This document shows positions 53,168 to 61,818 of a stretch of 64,000 nt of DNA, in pieces. The notes beneath the pieces are model-generated. The model worked only from the letters and a program-made list of their open reading frames with translations, was not told where the DNA came from and made no database searches. Source of the stretch: JBGQOJ01 sp052119585 (GTDB taxonomy: Bacteria > Pseudomonadota > Alphaproteobacteria > Rhodobacterales > Rhodobacteraceae); assembly GCF_052119585.1 (NCBI RefSeq), contig NZ_JBGQOJ010000001.1, positions 799,859-863,858 on the forward strand, in the 5' to 3' direction. A program made the translations under genes and the position numbers. How positions within the stretch are numbered: position 1 is the stretch's first letter; every line of letters begins with the position of its first letter.

Positions 53168-54261
53168 GCCTTTGCGCCCTTCTTTCCCGAACCAAGCATC
53201 GAGGGGCTGATTTTGTCCAGAGGCCACCTTGGGTGCGCGGATAATGTCATATCATCCCGTTCGCCGCGGCGATAGCGCTCGATTCCGGCCCACGCTATCA
53301 TCGCGGCATTGTCTGTGCATAAAGCGAGAGGCGGGGCGAGAAAGCGGACGCCTTTTTCATTTGAAATCGTCTCTAATCTCGCGCGAATGACCTTATTCGC
53401 GGCAACCCCACCGGCAACGGCAAAGGCCGGCTCGGGTGGCAATTCGGCCATATAGAGATCCAGCGCGCGGCGTGATTTTTCGGCAAGAACATCGCTGACT
53501 GCCAATTGAAAGCCTGCACAAAGATCGGCGCGGGACTGTTGCGTCAGGCCGCCGTTCTGAACAATCACCGCATCCCGGGCACGAAGCAACGCGGTTTTGA
53601 GGCCGGAAAAGGACATATCGCATCCCTGTCGGTCCAGAAGGGGGCGAGGAAAGGCATAGCGCGCTGCATCGCCTTTTTGCGCCTCGGCTTCGACCATGGG
53701 CCCACCCGGTTGCGGCAGCCCGAGAAGTTTGGCGGTTTTGTCGAATGCCTCGCCGGGGGCATCGTCGATTGTGCCGCCGATACGGGTGAAACGGTCTGCG
53801 CTGTGGACAATCAGGAATTGGCAATGCCCGCCGGACACAAGCAGCATCAAATAGGGGAAGGCCAGCCCGTCTGTCAGGCGCGGGGTCAGCGCGTGCCCGG
53901 CAAGGTGGTTCACGCCGATCAGTGGAATTCCCAATCCGGCAGAAAGGCCCTTGGCACACATGACGCCCGACAAAACCCCGCCAATCAGCCCCGGGCCTGC
54001 CGTGACCGCAATGGCATCAATATCCCGCAAGGTTAGAGACGCTTTTTCCAGTGCCTCCTCGACGCAATGGTCCAGCTTTTCGGCATGTGCCCGCGCGGCA
54101 ATTTCCGGCACAACGCCGCCAAAGGCTGCATGCAGCGCCGTTTGGCCGGCAACAACCGATGACATGATCTGCGGTGGCTGGCCAACCGTATGGCGCACCA
54201 CTGCGGCAGCCGTATCATCGCAGCTGCTTTCCAGTCCTAGAACGGTCAATGTATCGGTCAT
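53164..54261 (-). CDS. tsaD: tRNA N6-threonylcarbamoyladenosine transferase TsaD
   Basis: A 365-residue ASKHA-fold enzyme that moves threonylcarbamoyl to A37 of ANN-decoding tRNAs. GLESSCDDTAAAVV is the phosphate-binding start, AARAHAEKLDHCVEEAL holds the metal-binding His pair, and LLVSGGHCQF is the Kae1 signature. ATG 54261 (MTDTLTVLG) is chosen over an upstream in-frame start. Divergent from hemD with 77 bp between; hemC, often found here, is absent. Confidence 0.96.
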   Translation of the reverse strand: MTDTLTVLGLESSCDDTAAAVVRHTVGQPPQIMSSVVAGQTALHAAFGGVVPEIAARAHAEKLDHCVEEALEKASLTLRDIDAIAVTAGPGLIGGVLSGVMCAKGLSAGLGIPLIGVNHLAGHALTPRLTDGLAFPYLMLLVSGGHCQFLIVHSADRFTRIGGTIDDAPGEAFDKTAKLLGLPQPGGPMVEAEAQKGDAARYAFPRPLLDRQGCDMSFSGLKTALLRARDAVIVQNGGLTQQSRADLCAGFQLAVSDVLAEKSRRALDLYMAELPPEPAFAVAGGVAANKVIRARLETISNEKGVRFLAPPLALCTDNAAMIAWAGIERYRRGERDDMTLSAHPRWPLDKISPSMLGSGKKGAKA

Positions 54262-54338
54262 TTTGCACCAGTTGCGTGACGCCTTCATGGCAGGTAACAC
54301 CGTGAGGCAGTTCAGACAATCCCGACAGGTGTGCCGAG

Positions 54339-55067
54339 ATGCATCAGCGACCCCTTCTTATCATGACGCGGCCCCGCAAACAGGCAGAGCGGTTTGTGCA
54401 GGAGTGTCTTGACCAAACGGGTCCGGTGTTCGACGTCCTTGTGTCACCTCTGATCGAGATTGAAATGTTGAACCCGAACGCCGCTATATGGGCTGCTGAA
54501 ACGCTGATCTTCACATCCGAGAATGGTGTGCAAAGTGTACTGGGGCAGGCGGACGTGACGGGCCGCACGGCATTTTGCGTCGGGGATCGAACGGCATCTG
54601 CGGCGCGCGATGCGGGGATGAATGCGATGTCGGCAGGCGGGTCTGTAAAGGACTTGGCAGCCCTGATTGCAGAGCATGCGCCGCGTCAGCCGATGGTTCA
54701 CATCTGCGGAGAGCATACGCGCGGAAACATTGCGCAGACTTTGGTCGAGCTTGGTTTTGACGTAAGGTCGGTTGTCGCCTATCGTCAAGTAGAGGTCATG
54801 CTGACGTCCGAGGCGCGCAATGCCATTCAGGGGGAAAGGGTGGTTGTATTACCCCTTTTTTCACCCCGAACCGCTCGATTGTTCTTTGAGCAGGTTGGTA
54901 TTGCCCGGGCGCCCACCCATGTTGTTGCGATGAGCAGTGCGGTCGCCTTCGAGGTTGATCTGAACGCGGTGCTGCGCTGCGTTGTCGCCGAATTGCCGAC
55001 GTCGGGGGCGATGATCAAGGCAATCGCCGGTGTGATGCGCGACCTAAGGTCGCTTGAGGGTAGCTAG
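54339..55067 (+). CDS. hemD: Uroporphyrinogen-III synthase
   Basis: A 242-residue protein with the two-lobed HemD pattern: LLIMTRPRKQAERFV at the start, LIFTSENGVQSVL in the middle and AMSSAVAFEV late. HemD closes hydroxymethylbilane with ring inversion. Sequence conservation in this family is low, so context helps: tsaD divergent upstream, and the mitofilin-like and HemY genes downstream as in many alphaproteobacteria. Confidence 0.85.
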   Translation: MHQRPLLIMTRPRKQAERFVQECLDQTGPVFDVLVSPLIEIEMLNPNAAIWAAETLIFTSENGVQSVLGQADVTGRTAFCVGDRTASAARDAGMNAMSAGGSVKDLAALIAEHAPRQPMVHICGEHTRGNIAQTLVELGFDVRSVVAYRQVEVMLTSEARNAIQGERVVVLPLFSPRTARLFFEQVGIARAPTHVVAMSSAVAFEVDLNAVLRCVVAELPTSGAMIKAIAGVMRDLRSLEGS

Positions 55068-55139
55068 AGGCCAAGCTACATTGGTCGAATTGATGCGCGT
55101 TCGCGCCGCGTCAGGATGCATTGAGAGGATAGATTTCCA

Positions 55140-56381
55140 GTGGCAGATACAAGCGAGTCGACGCGTGGATCAGACGCAAAATCAACCACCGATACCGACG
55201 TTGTCCTGACGTCAGAGGATCAGGTCGAATTGCAAGACCCTGAAAAACAGGGCGTGGATCAAGACGCGTCTGCGGATGTTGCTGATGAGCCCTCGGTGCC
55301 ATCTGACGAAGGTCAAGCGCCAGAGCCCGAAGCGACCAAGGCAACAAAGCGGCCGTCAGTGTTTGTGCCGATGTTGCTGGGCGGTGTCGCGGCGGCGGCC
55401 ATTGGATTTGCCGTAGCGCGATACGTTATCCCCGAGGGCTGGCCGGTTGCGGGCGCCGGGGTTTCCCGGACGGCGCAGGATCTTGCAGCCCAAACCACAA
55501 AAGTTCAGACGCTTGAGGCGCAGGTTGTCACGTTGACGGATCAGGTGGGTCTTTTGCCGACGGCAGCCACCATTGCTGATTTGCAGACGTTCCGCGCCGA
55601 GACAGAGACAAGGCTTTCGGCGGTCGAAACCTCGATCGAAGGCACGTTGCAGGATTTATCCGATTTCGAAACCCGACTTGGCAAAGCAGAAATGCGTCCC
55701 CTAGGTGCGGGCGATGGTGCATCGGGGGCCGCGATTGGCGCCTATCAAAAAGAGCTGGATGAACTGCGCACGGCACTCGCGGTGCAGCGGACCGAGAACG
55801 CACAAATGGCTGCCAATATCGGCGCAGTCGCAGACAAAGCCCAGGCGCAGATTGAAGCCGCGCAACAGCAAGCCGCGTCAAAATCGCGGGCCGCGACGTC
55901 TCGTGCGGCACTTTCCCGCGTTCAGGCATCAATCGAAAGCGGGGCAGGGTACAGTGCTGCGCTGGCGGATCTGGCGGATAGCGGTGTCGAAATTCCCGCC
56001 ACTCTGGCCCAAAATGCCGAGGCTGGCGTGCCTTCGGTCGCCGAGTTGCAGCGACGGTTTCCAGAACTTGCACGTCAGGCATTGGATGCGTCGATAAAGG
56101 CCACCGTCGGCGCTGGCGCGATGGATAAACTGGGCGCTTTTCTCCGCACGCAGGTCGGGGGCAGATCCCTTTCGCCGCGCGAAGGCGATGACCCTGACGC
56201 GGTGCTTTCGCGGGCCGAAGCGGCCTTGGGGAACGGTTCGGTGGCCGATGCGTTGACTGAGCTGGAAAGCCTTCCCGAGGCGGGACGCGAAGTGATGGCG
56301 CCCTGGGTGGCAAGCGCGACATTGCGCGTTGAAACGCTTGCGGCAGCGGATGCGCTGACCCAAAGCCTGAACCAGAATTAA
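55140..56381 (+). CDS. Mitofilin-like (COG4223) inner-membrane protein
   Basis: A 413-residue protein. An acidic N-terminal tail (~1-70) precedes one membrane segment at 75-97 (VPMLLGGVAAAAIGFAVARY). A long coiled coil follows (~105-255), then a C-terminal helical domain (~260-413) like the mitofilin signature domain. Alphaproteobacterial relatives are thought to shape inner-membrane curvature, like Mic60 of mitochondria. It starts with GTG 55140 after GAGAGGAT. Between hemD and hemY. Confidence 0.8.
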   Translation: MADTSESTRGSDAKSTTDTDVVLTSEDQVELQDPEKQGVDQDASADVADEPSVPSDEGQAPEPEATKATKRPSVFVPMLLGGVAAAAIGFAVARYVIPEGWPVAGAGVSRTAQDLAAQTTKVQTLEAQVVTLTDQVGLLPTAATIADLQTFRAETETRLSAVETSIEGTLQDLSDFETRLGKAEMRPLGAGDGASGAAIGAYQKELDELRTALAVQRTENAQMAANIGAVADKAQAQIEAAQQQAASKSRAATSRAALSRVQASIESGAGYSAALADLADSGVEIPATLAQNAEAGVPSVAELQRRFPELARQALDASIKATVGAGAMDKLGAFLRTQVGGRSLSPREGDDPDAVLSRAEAALGNGSVADALTELESLPEAGREVMAPWVASATLRVETLAAADALTQSLNQN

Positions 56382-56391
56382 GGACGCCGCG

Positions 56392-57855
56392 ATGCTTTGG
56401 TCACTTTTCAAGATATTGATTTTTGTCGCTGCCATTGCGGCCCTTGCCCTTGGCGCGGTTGCATTGATGGATGCAGGCACGGCTCTTCGGATTGTCGTTG
56501 CGAACAAGGAATACGTTCTTGATCCGCTACAGGCCGTGATCGCGGCCCTTATTCTGGTGCTTTTGGTTTGGGTTTTGATCCGGGTTGTCGGGTTTCTTGT
56601 GGCGACGCTAAAGTTCCTGAACGGGGACGAAACGGCGATTTCCCGTTACTTTGACCGCAACCGAGAGCGCAAGGGCTTCAATGCTCTTGCCGAGGGCATG
56701 ATGGCGCTTGCCTCTGGTGAGGGTCGTGTGGCGATGTCCAAAGCGGCAAAGGCCGAGAAATATCTGCATCGCCCCGAACTGACCAACCTGATCACCGCGC
56801 AAGCGGCGGAAATGTCCGGCGATACGAAAAAGGCGCAGGACGTTTACAAGCGCCTTCTGTCGGATGAGCGGACGCGGTTTGTAGGTATTCGCGGTATCAT
56901 GAAGCAGCGCCTGGCCGAGGGCGACACGGATACCGCGCTAAAGCTGGCGGAAAAAGCCTTTGCGTTGAAGCCGAAACACGAAGAAACGCAAGACATCCTG
57001 CTGAAACTACAGGCAGAGCATTCCGATTGGTCGGGCGCACGCAAAACCCTTGGCACCAAGCTGAAGCAGGGAACACTGCCACGGGACGTTCACAAACGCC
57101 GCGATGCGGTTCTGGCCTTGTCCGAGGCCAAAGATGTTCTGGCCGAAGGCAACTCGATCGAAGCGCGCGAGGCGGCGATTACGGCAAACCGCATGTCGCC
57201 GGACCTTATTCCGGCGGCTGTCATGGCGGCGCATTCCTATATCGAGCAGGGCAAGGGAAAATATGCGGCCAGGGTTTTGAAAAAGGCATGGGATTCCCGG
57301 CCTCACCCCGATCTGGCGGCGGCCTTTGCCGATATTGCCCCTGAAGAGACCCCGCAAGAGCGCCTGACCCGTTTCCGAATGTTGACGCGATCGCAGCCGG
57401 ACAGTCCGGAAACCAGAATGCTTTTGGCAGAGCTGAATATCGCCGCCGAGGATTTCCCCGCCGCGCGCAAGGCGCTTGGTCATTTGGCGACGGACGATCC
57501 GACCGCACGATCCCTGACGTTGATGGCGGCGATTGAACGTGGCGAAGGCTGCTCGGATGCGGTTGTTCGGGCTTGGCTGACAAAAGCCCTTAGCGCATCC
57601 CGCGGTCCACAATGGGTCTGCGACAAATGCCAGAAGGTCCACAAAATCTGGGGGCCGGTGTGCGACAACTGCGGTGGCTTCGACACCTTGTCATGGCGGG
57701 TTCCGGCAACTGGCGAAGTCGCAATGCCGTCCTCGACCGAAATGCTTCCGCTGATCGTGGGGGCGCTGGCCGACAAGCCGGACGACATTCTGGCCGAAGT
57801 GGATGACATTATTGACGCAGAAACGATCGAAGACGATCCGTCACCGGAAAAATAA
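56392..57855 (+). CDS. hemY: HemY-type TPR membrane protein with C-terminal zinc ribbon
   Basis: A 487-residue protein. Two membrane helices (~5-26 and ~46-72) and TPR-like repeats from about 95 to 400 match the HemY N-terminal family linked to tetrapyrrole genes. The C-terminal part has Cys410, Cys413, Cys424 and Cys427 in CDKC...CDNC, a four-Cys zinc-ribbon or rubredoxin-like knuckle, followed by an acidic tail. Its exact function is unknown. It is the last gene of hemD-mitofilin-hemY; the 207 bp after it hold no gene I can support. Confidence 0.85.
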   Translation: MLWSLFKILIFVAAIAALALGAVALMDAGTALRIVVANKEYVLDPLQAVIAALILVLLVWVLIRVVGFLVATLKFLNGDETAISRYFDRNRERKGFNALAEGMMALASGEGRVAMSKAAKAEKYLHRPELTNLITAQAAEMSGDTKKAQDVYKRLLSDERTRFVGIRGIMKQRLAEGDTDTALKLAEKAFALKPKHEETQDILLKLQAEHSDWSGARKTLGTKLKQGTLPRDVHKRRDAVLALSEAKDVLAEGNSIEAREAAITANRMSPDLIPAAVMAAHSYIEQGKGKYAARVLKKAWDSRPHPDLAAAFADIAPEETPQERLTRFRMLTRSQPDSPETRMLLAELNIAAEDFPAARKALGHLATDDPTARSLTLMAAIERGEGCSDAVVRAWLTKALSASRGPQWVCDKCQKVHKIWGPVCDNCGGFDTLSWRVPATGEVAMPSSTEMLPLIVGALADKPDDILAEVDDIIDAETIEDDPSPEK

Positions 57856-58062
57856 GGCTATCGTTCGGGGGCAAAGGCTAATAGTAGCCCGCCAATGCCG
57901 CATACGATCGCTTAAAAATAACGGCTCGCCGGGGTAATTGAAAATACCCCTATCGACAAAACGCCAACCAGTTGCCCTTTCGACCAGGTTCGCGTCCCAA
58001 CCGAAATAGTGAAACAGTAGACGTCTAATGTAATAATTGTGCAATTAGAAATTCCTAAACAC

Positions 58063-58906
58063 CTACATACGCATTGCGCGCACGTCATCCAAGAAACCAG
58101 CCCACCAATCCGCAAGCTTCAACCGTTCGTCCCAGTGCTCACCGCGTGCATACGCGCGGCGCACCTCGTTTTTCTCAACATGGGCCAAAGCGCGCTCAAT
58201 TGCATCAGGGTTCCATAGACCACTCTCGTTGGCCAGTGTGGAAAAGCTGGCGCGAAATCCGTGCGCGGTCATTTCCTCTCCCGAGTAGCCCATGCGCCGC
58301 AAGGCGGCGTTCAAAGTGTTCTCGCTCATCGGACGTTTCCAAGATCGTAGAGACGGGAAAAGGAATGTGCCCTCGCCCGTAATAAGTCGCAGACTTTCCA
58401 GCAGCGCCAGTGCCTGCCTTGGCAAAGGCACATTGTGCGGCTTTCGCATTTTCATTTTGTCGGCAGGGATAGACCAAACCGCAGCCTCAAGATCGAACTC
58501 GGCCCACATTGCATGCCTTAATTCGCCCGGACGTGGGGCAAGGATCGCAAGCAACTGCAATGCAATACGCGTCGTCGCCTGCCCTTCAAAGACCTCCACC
58601 GCGTTCAGTAACTTCCCAAGCGCACCAGGATCAGTAATTGCAGCGCGATGGGTAACCGTTGGGCGGATCGCCACCCGAAGCCAGTTGCGCTCGGGCGTCA
58701 TCACGGACCTGGCGCGCGGTTGCCAAGGTCACTGAAGGATAAGCCCCGATAGAAAGCAATTTCTCAGCGCCGCCAATCCGATACTTGAGGCGCCAGAGCT
58801 TTGAGCCGTTTGGGTTCACCAACAGATACAGCCCATCAAAGTCGGCAATCTTAAATGCCCGCTCTTGGACCGTCAGGCTTCGAATCTTTGCATCGGTTAA
58901 GGCCAT
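58063..58906 (-). pseudogene. Tyrosine integrase, P4 type, missing the core-binding domain
   Basis: Two out-of-frame pieces of one integrase. The N-terminal piece (from ATG 58906, MALTDAKIRSLTVQERAFKI) is the arm-type DNA-binding domain (DUF4102), and runs to ASGGDP near 58675. The C-terminal piece begins at AIRPTVTHRAAITDP in another frame and holds most of the catalytic domain (LAPRPGELRHAMWAEF; HGFRASFSTLANESG). The roughly 100-130 residue core-binding domain between them is gone, so it cannot be active. It sits 165 bp from the 3' end of tRNA-Thr, as in tRNA-targeted islands, but no island genes remain. Confidence 0.88.
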
Positions 58907-59071
58907 TCTGGGGGTATCTTTTTCACTAGGGGCAGTCGATACCCCCAATAATACCCCCAAAAGCTCTGGATGTACCCCCACGGGGCTGGACGGTATCGGA
59001 CAACGATTTCCGGTAAAACCTTTATATACATAGGTTTTTCGGATGTCATCGGACTTTATCAAACTGGAAAG

Positions 59072-59147
59072 TGGTGCCTCAAGAGGGACTCGAACCCCCG
59101 ACCTTGTCCTTACGAAGGACCTGCTCTACCAGCTGAGCTATTGAGGC
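59072..59147 (-). tRNA. tRNA-Thr (anticodon CGT)
   Basis: A 76-nt cloverleaf including an encoded CCA. Acceptor GCCTCAA/TTGAGGC, D arm GCTC-AGCTGGTA-GAGC, anticodon loop TTCGTAA, T loop TTCGAGT. The anticodon CGT reads ACG (Thr). The anticodon stem has a G-A mismatch at its top pair (27-43). It is a substrate class for the t6A enzymes TsaD and TsaE encoded in this window. Confidence 0.93.
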
Positions 59148-59194
59148 ACGCAACCATCCGTTTAAACGCAACGGGCGGTCCCTTCAAGACAGAT

Positions 59195-59557
59195 TCAGAA
59201 CGGAATTTCGTCGCCGCCATCATGCAAGGTAACCGGTGGACTTCCGCAAGGGGCATGACGGGCTTCCGGTGATGGCTGATCCGGCCCTTCGTCGATGATC
59301 GCTTCATCGTCTTCGGCCACCGCCACCAGCAGGTCTTCGAGCGCCAGTTCCAGCTGTTCGATCTCGCGTTCAATCTTTTCCGAGGATTTACCAAAAGCCA
59401 GTTTCTGCAACTTGACGATCCGCAGGCGCAGGGCTTGCACCAGTTGGTCATGAACCCGCAGCGTTGCAGATATCTTGGCGTTTTCTGCCTGCAATATCGC
59501 GATCATCGCCTTCAGAACGGCGGGATCGTCAGGCAGATTTTCAGCAGGTTTCGACAT
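59195..59557 (-). pseudogene. tnpC: IS66 transposase TnpC, N-terminal fragment
   Basis: From ATG 59557 about 105 residues match the IS66 TnpC leader (a leucine-rich coiled coil, LRLRIVKLQKLAFGKSSEKI) and then the frame ends after a non-family tail (GSPPVTLHDGGDEIPF). The zinc-binding and DDE catalytic regions are missing, so no transposition is possible from this copy. Confidence 0.85.
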
Positions 59558-59619
59558 GCGCTTGACTACCAAAAATCAGACAAAGGGACCATATAAATAT
59601 GGCATGTTAGGCAACAAAA

Positions 59620-59967
59620 TCATCCCACCCGCGCAGGCGGAGCACCCCAATCCGGACGCCGCCAGTCGATCCCTTCCCACAACATCGCCAGTTGCGCCGA
59701 GGTCAGCCGCACCGCGCCATCATGAGCACTCGGCCACACAAAACGGCCCCGCTCAAGCACCTTGTAGTAGAGGCAAAACCCTTGCCCATCCCAGAACAGA
59801 AGCTTGATCCGGTCACCTCGACGGCCCCGGAACGCAAAAACCGCACCGCTGGCAGGCTTTTGCCGCAACACGTCCTGGGTCAGTGCCGCCAGACCCGCAA
59901 TCCCCTTGCGCATATCGGTCACCCCGCAGGCCAGATACACGCGCACACCGGTGCCCGGCCCGATCAT
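59620..59967 (-). CDS. tnpB: IS66 accessory protein TnpB (Orf2)
   Basis: A 115-residue IS66 Orf2. VRVYLACGVTDMRKGIAGLA, FRGRRGDRIKLLFWDGQGF and YYKVLERGRFVWP are family marks. It is needed for IS66 transposition by an unknown mechanism. It looks intact. Overlaps tnpA by 4 nt. Confidence 0.92.
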   Translation of the reverse strand: MIGPGTGVRVYLACGVTDMRKGIAGLAALTQDVLRQKPASGAVFAFRGRRGDRIKLLFWDGQGFCLYYKVLERGRFVWPSAHDGAVRLTSAQLAMLWEGIDWRRPDWGAPPARVG

Positions 59968-60326
59968 GCCCCGTCCACCGCACGGATCAACACAGACAGC
60001 GCAGCCGGGTTGATCGTGCTTTCAAAATGCAAGCTGCGCCCGCCACGCAGGCGTAATTCAACAGCAACCGGCGGCGGTGCCTCAGCGACCGGTGCCTGCG
60101 CCATCGGCAAATCCAACGGAAAGAACAGCGCCCCGGCATCAGGTGACCACAGACCCTTCTTCTTGAGGTCATGCCGCCACGCATAAATCTGTTGCCGGGT
60201 CACCTCATGGCGCTGCGCCACCTGCGTCACCGTCGCCCCGTCGATCCCGTCCGACGCGACAATCTCCAGCTTGTCCTCGTCGCGCCAAAACCGCCGCCGC
60301 TCGATCCCAAGAATTTCGCCACGCAT
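59964..60326 (-). CDS. tnpA: IS66 accessory protein TnpA (Orf1)
   Basis: About 120 residues with a helix-turn-helix (GATVTQVAQRHEVTRQQIYAWR) of the IS66 Orf1 / IS3-OrfA type, which binds the element's ends. I chose ATG 60326 (MRGEILGIERRRF), preceded by GGGG; an in-frame ATG at 60371 would add 15 residues. Looks intact. Confidence 0.88.
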   Translation of the reverse strand: MRGEILGIERRRFWRDEDKLEIVASDGIDGATVTQVAQRHEVTRQQIYAWRHDLKKKGLWSPDAGALFFPLDLPMAQAPVAEAPPPVAVELRLRGGRSLHFESTINPAALSVLIRAVDGA

Positions 60327-60608
60327 CGCAGACCCCGCATTAGACACGTCGTTAACGACGTAGTTAAACACGTGCCTTAGATTATCGCCGCCGCGTCAGG
60401 CAGGCGGTGCCAATGGCGCGGTTACAGCCCGTCAGTCAGCCGTCTCCGGCCGACGTCAAACCGATCGCGCCGATAAACGGCGCTGAAAACATGAAAAATC
60501 GAGGTACCCCCACATAAATGGGACCACTTCGAATCAGTTTCAATATAGAAGCCGCATTTCATTTATAAGCTCACTGCGCACCCTTTGGGGCTAATCCCAC
60601 GAATGTAT

Positions 60609-61417
60609 TTACTGTTTGAGTGTGGTATTCCGTAGGAGACTGAGCGCAACGTTCCCCTTCGAGGTCGATGAGAAGATTTCTTGTATTTGTGAGCGTAACA
60701 TAAAGAGCCGAATTAAGGCATCTTGCTTATTGCCGTCTTTGAACTGCGATGTATCAGGCGCACCAAAGTAGGTGTTTGCTTTATCCTTCATCGTGCCAAG
60801 CTGTTGATCCAAGTCAAGCGCACCAAAGCTTTTGGGAAGACCAAATGCTGTCTCAAAAACCTCTCTGAGGGGGGGGGGCTTCCAAGTATAGTGAACCACT
60901 TTGTGTTTTCGGTGGAATCTTTTCCTGCAATTACCCCCAATTCACGCTTTACATTAAGCGCTATGCGCATGTCGTCGTCTTGTTCCCCTACAGCCACTTC
61001 GAATTGAAGATCTTTGTATTGACCGGTGATCTTTTCCCCAAATGAGCTGTCATTAGATCTGGGGGTAGAGAAATCGCCAAATCCAAAGGCGGCGGAAAGG
61101 TTCAGATAACGCTTGTCGGAAAGCCTATTGGCAAGGGCCGTCTCATTCAGCGTTCCGCCCTCTAGGATCTTTTTTATGAAGAATTTATTGGAGATGTCGG
61201 CCTCTAATCCGAACGCCCCAAGCGCGACTTTCAAAAGGGTCCGGTCCGCCACCAATTCGTCGGCGGACCGGATGGCTCCGATCTTGTTCTTAAAATATTC
61301 TACCTCTCTTTTAAGAACCGAAGCCTTTTCAAAGGCCTCTTTCTGTGTCGCCAAGGTGCGGTTAAGAAAAGCCCAGCCTGCGTAGCCTTTTACTGGAAGA
61401 ACAGGTTGGAATGTCAT
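60609..61417 (-). pseudogene. DUF1217 flagellar-associated protein, frameshifted at a G run
   Basis: Starts at ATG 61417 (MTFQPVLPVKGYAGWAFL), overlapping the flbT stop by 4 nt. The first ~180 residues and the last ~85 match one DUF1217 protein (about 268 residues) but are in different frames. The break falls exactly at a run of ten G on the plus strand (ten C in the coding strand). Eight C would restore GSPPLREVFETAFGLP; eleven would also restore the frame. DUF1217 proteins are found in flagellar clusters of alphaproteobacteria and their role is unclear. Could be inactivation, phase variation or a base-calling error. Confidence 0.82.
60869..60878 (+). repeat. Ten-base G homopolymer in the DUF1217 gene
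   Basis: Ten consecutive G (C on the coding strand), by eye the longest single-base run in the window, located at the point where the DUF1217 reading frame breaks. Such tracts slip readily during replication. Confidence 0.95.
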
Positions 61418-61818
61418 CTTGAATTCGTGGCCAACAATCTTTCTTCGCGTGGTAAAAGCGCACGAAGAGCTTTGAGAGATTGATAGAACTGGTTGGAAAC
61501 TGCTGCGTTCGTCGCTTCCGCCAATAACGCACGGCTGTCTGTATCGGTTAAGACTTGGCTGAGTTGCTCTACTCCACGTAGAAGCTGAAAGCGCGCCTCT
61601 TGTGGAATGGCGTCACCGGATAAGATAAGCTGGGCGATATAACAAACCCGGCGCACTGGAGTGGTCACTTCGTCTGGATGGATGGCATCGCGTAACCTTA
61701 AAATATTTGCATTCGGCGTCATGATCGCCAATCTGCTGCGTCGTTCACCGTTTTCAACGACCGCTCCATTTATTAGAATTCGCTCCTTCGGATTGAGCTT
61801 AAGAACCAAACCGCTCAT
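61414..61818 (-). CDS. flbT: Flagellin synthesis repressor FlbT
   Basis: A 134-residue FlbT. KLNPKERILINGAVVENGERR near the start and RRVCYIAQLILSGD in the middle are family marks. FlbT binds the flagellin mRNA leader and blocks its translation until the hook is complete (known in Caulobacter). It overlaps flaF and the DUF1217 gene by 4 nt on each side. Confidence 0.94.
   Translation of the reverse strand: MSGLVLKLNPKERILINGAVVENGERRSRLAIMTPNANILRLRDAIHPDEVTTPVRRVCYIAQLILSGDAIPQEARFQLLRGVEQLSQVLTDTDSRALLAEATNAAVSNQFYQSLKALRALLPREERLLATNSR

Larger units (their letters stand above)
59229..60425 (-). mobile_element. Internally deleted IS66-family element
   Basis: Contains tnpA and tnpB and only the N-terminus of tnpC, in the usual IS66 order on the minus strand. 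Candidate ends are GTAACCG at 59229-59235 and CGGTTAC at 60419-60425, an inverted 7-mer similar to the GTAA-type ends I recall for IS66. The 8-bp flanks (CATGCAAG and AGCCCGTC) do not match, so no target duplication is seen. Full IS66 elements are about 2.4-2.7 kb; this one is 1.2 kb, so most of the transposase was lost. The 183 bp to the right (60426-60608) hold no gene. Confidence 0.65.

Noticed and set aside
57980..58000. GGTTCGCGTCCC resembling a tRNA T-arm, as a second attachment site for the integrase
   Set aside because: Only a short partial match in the wrong orientation to the tRNA-Thr 3' end; no repeat of the tRNA end was found in the window.
57841..58044. 67-codon minus-strand frame after hemY
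   Set aside because: Overlaps the hemY 3' end, no family resemblance and no good ribosome-binding site; likely chance.
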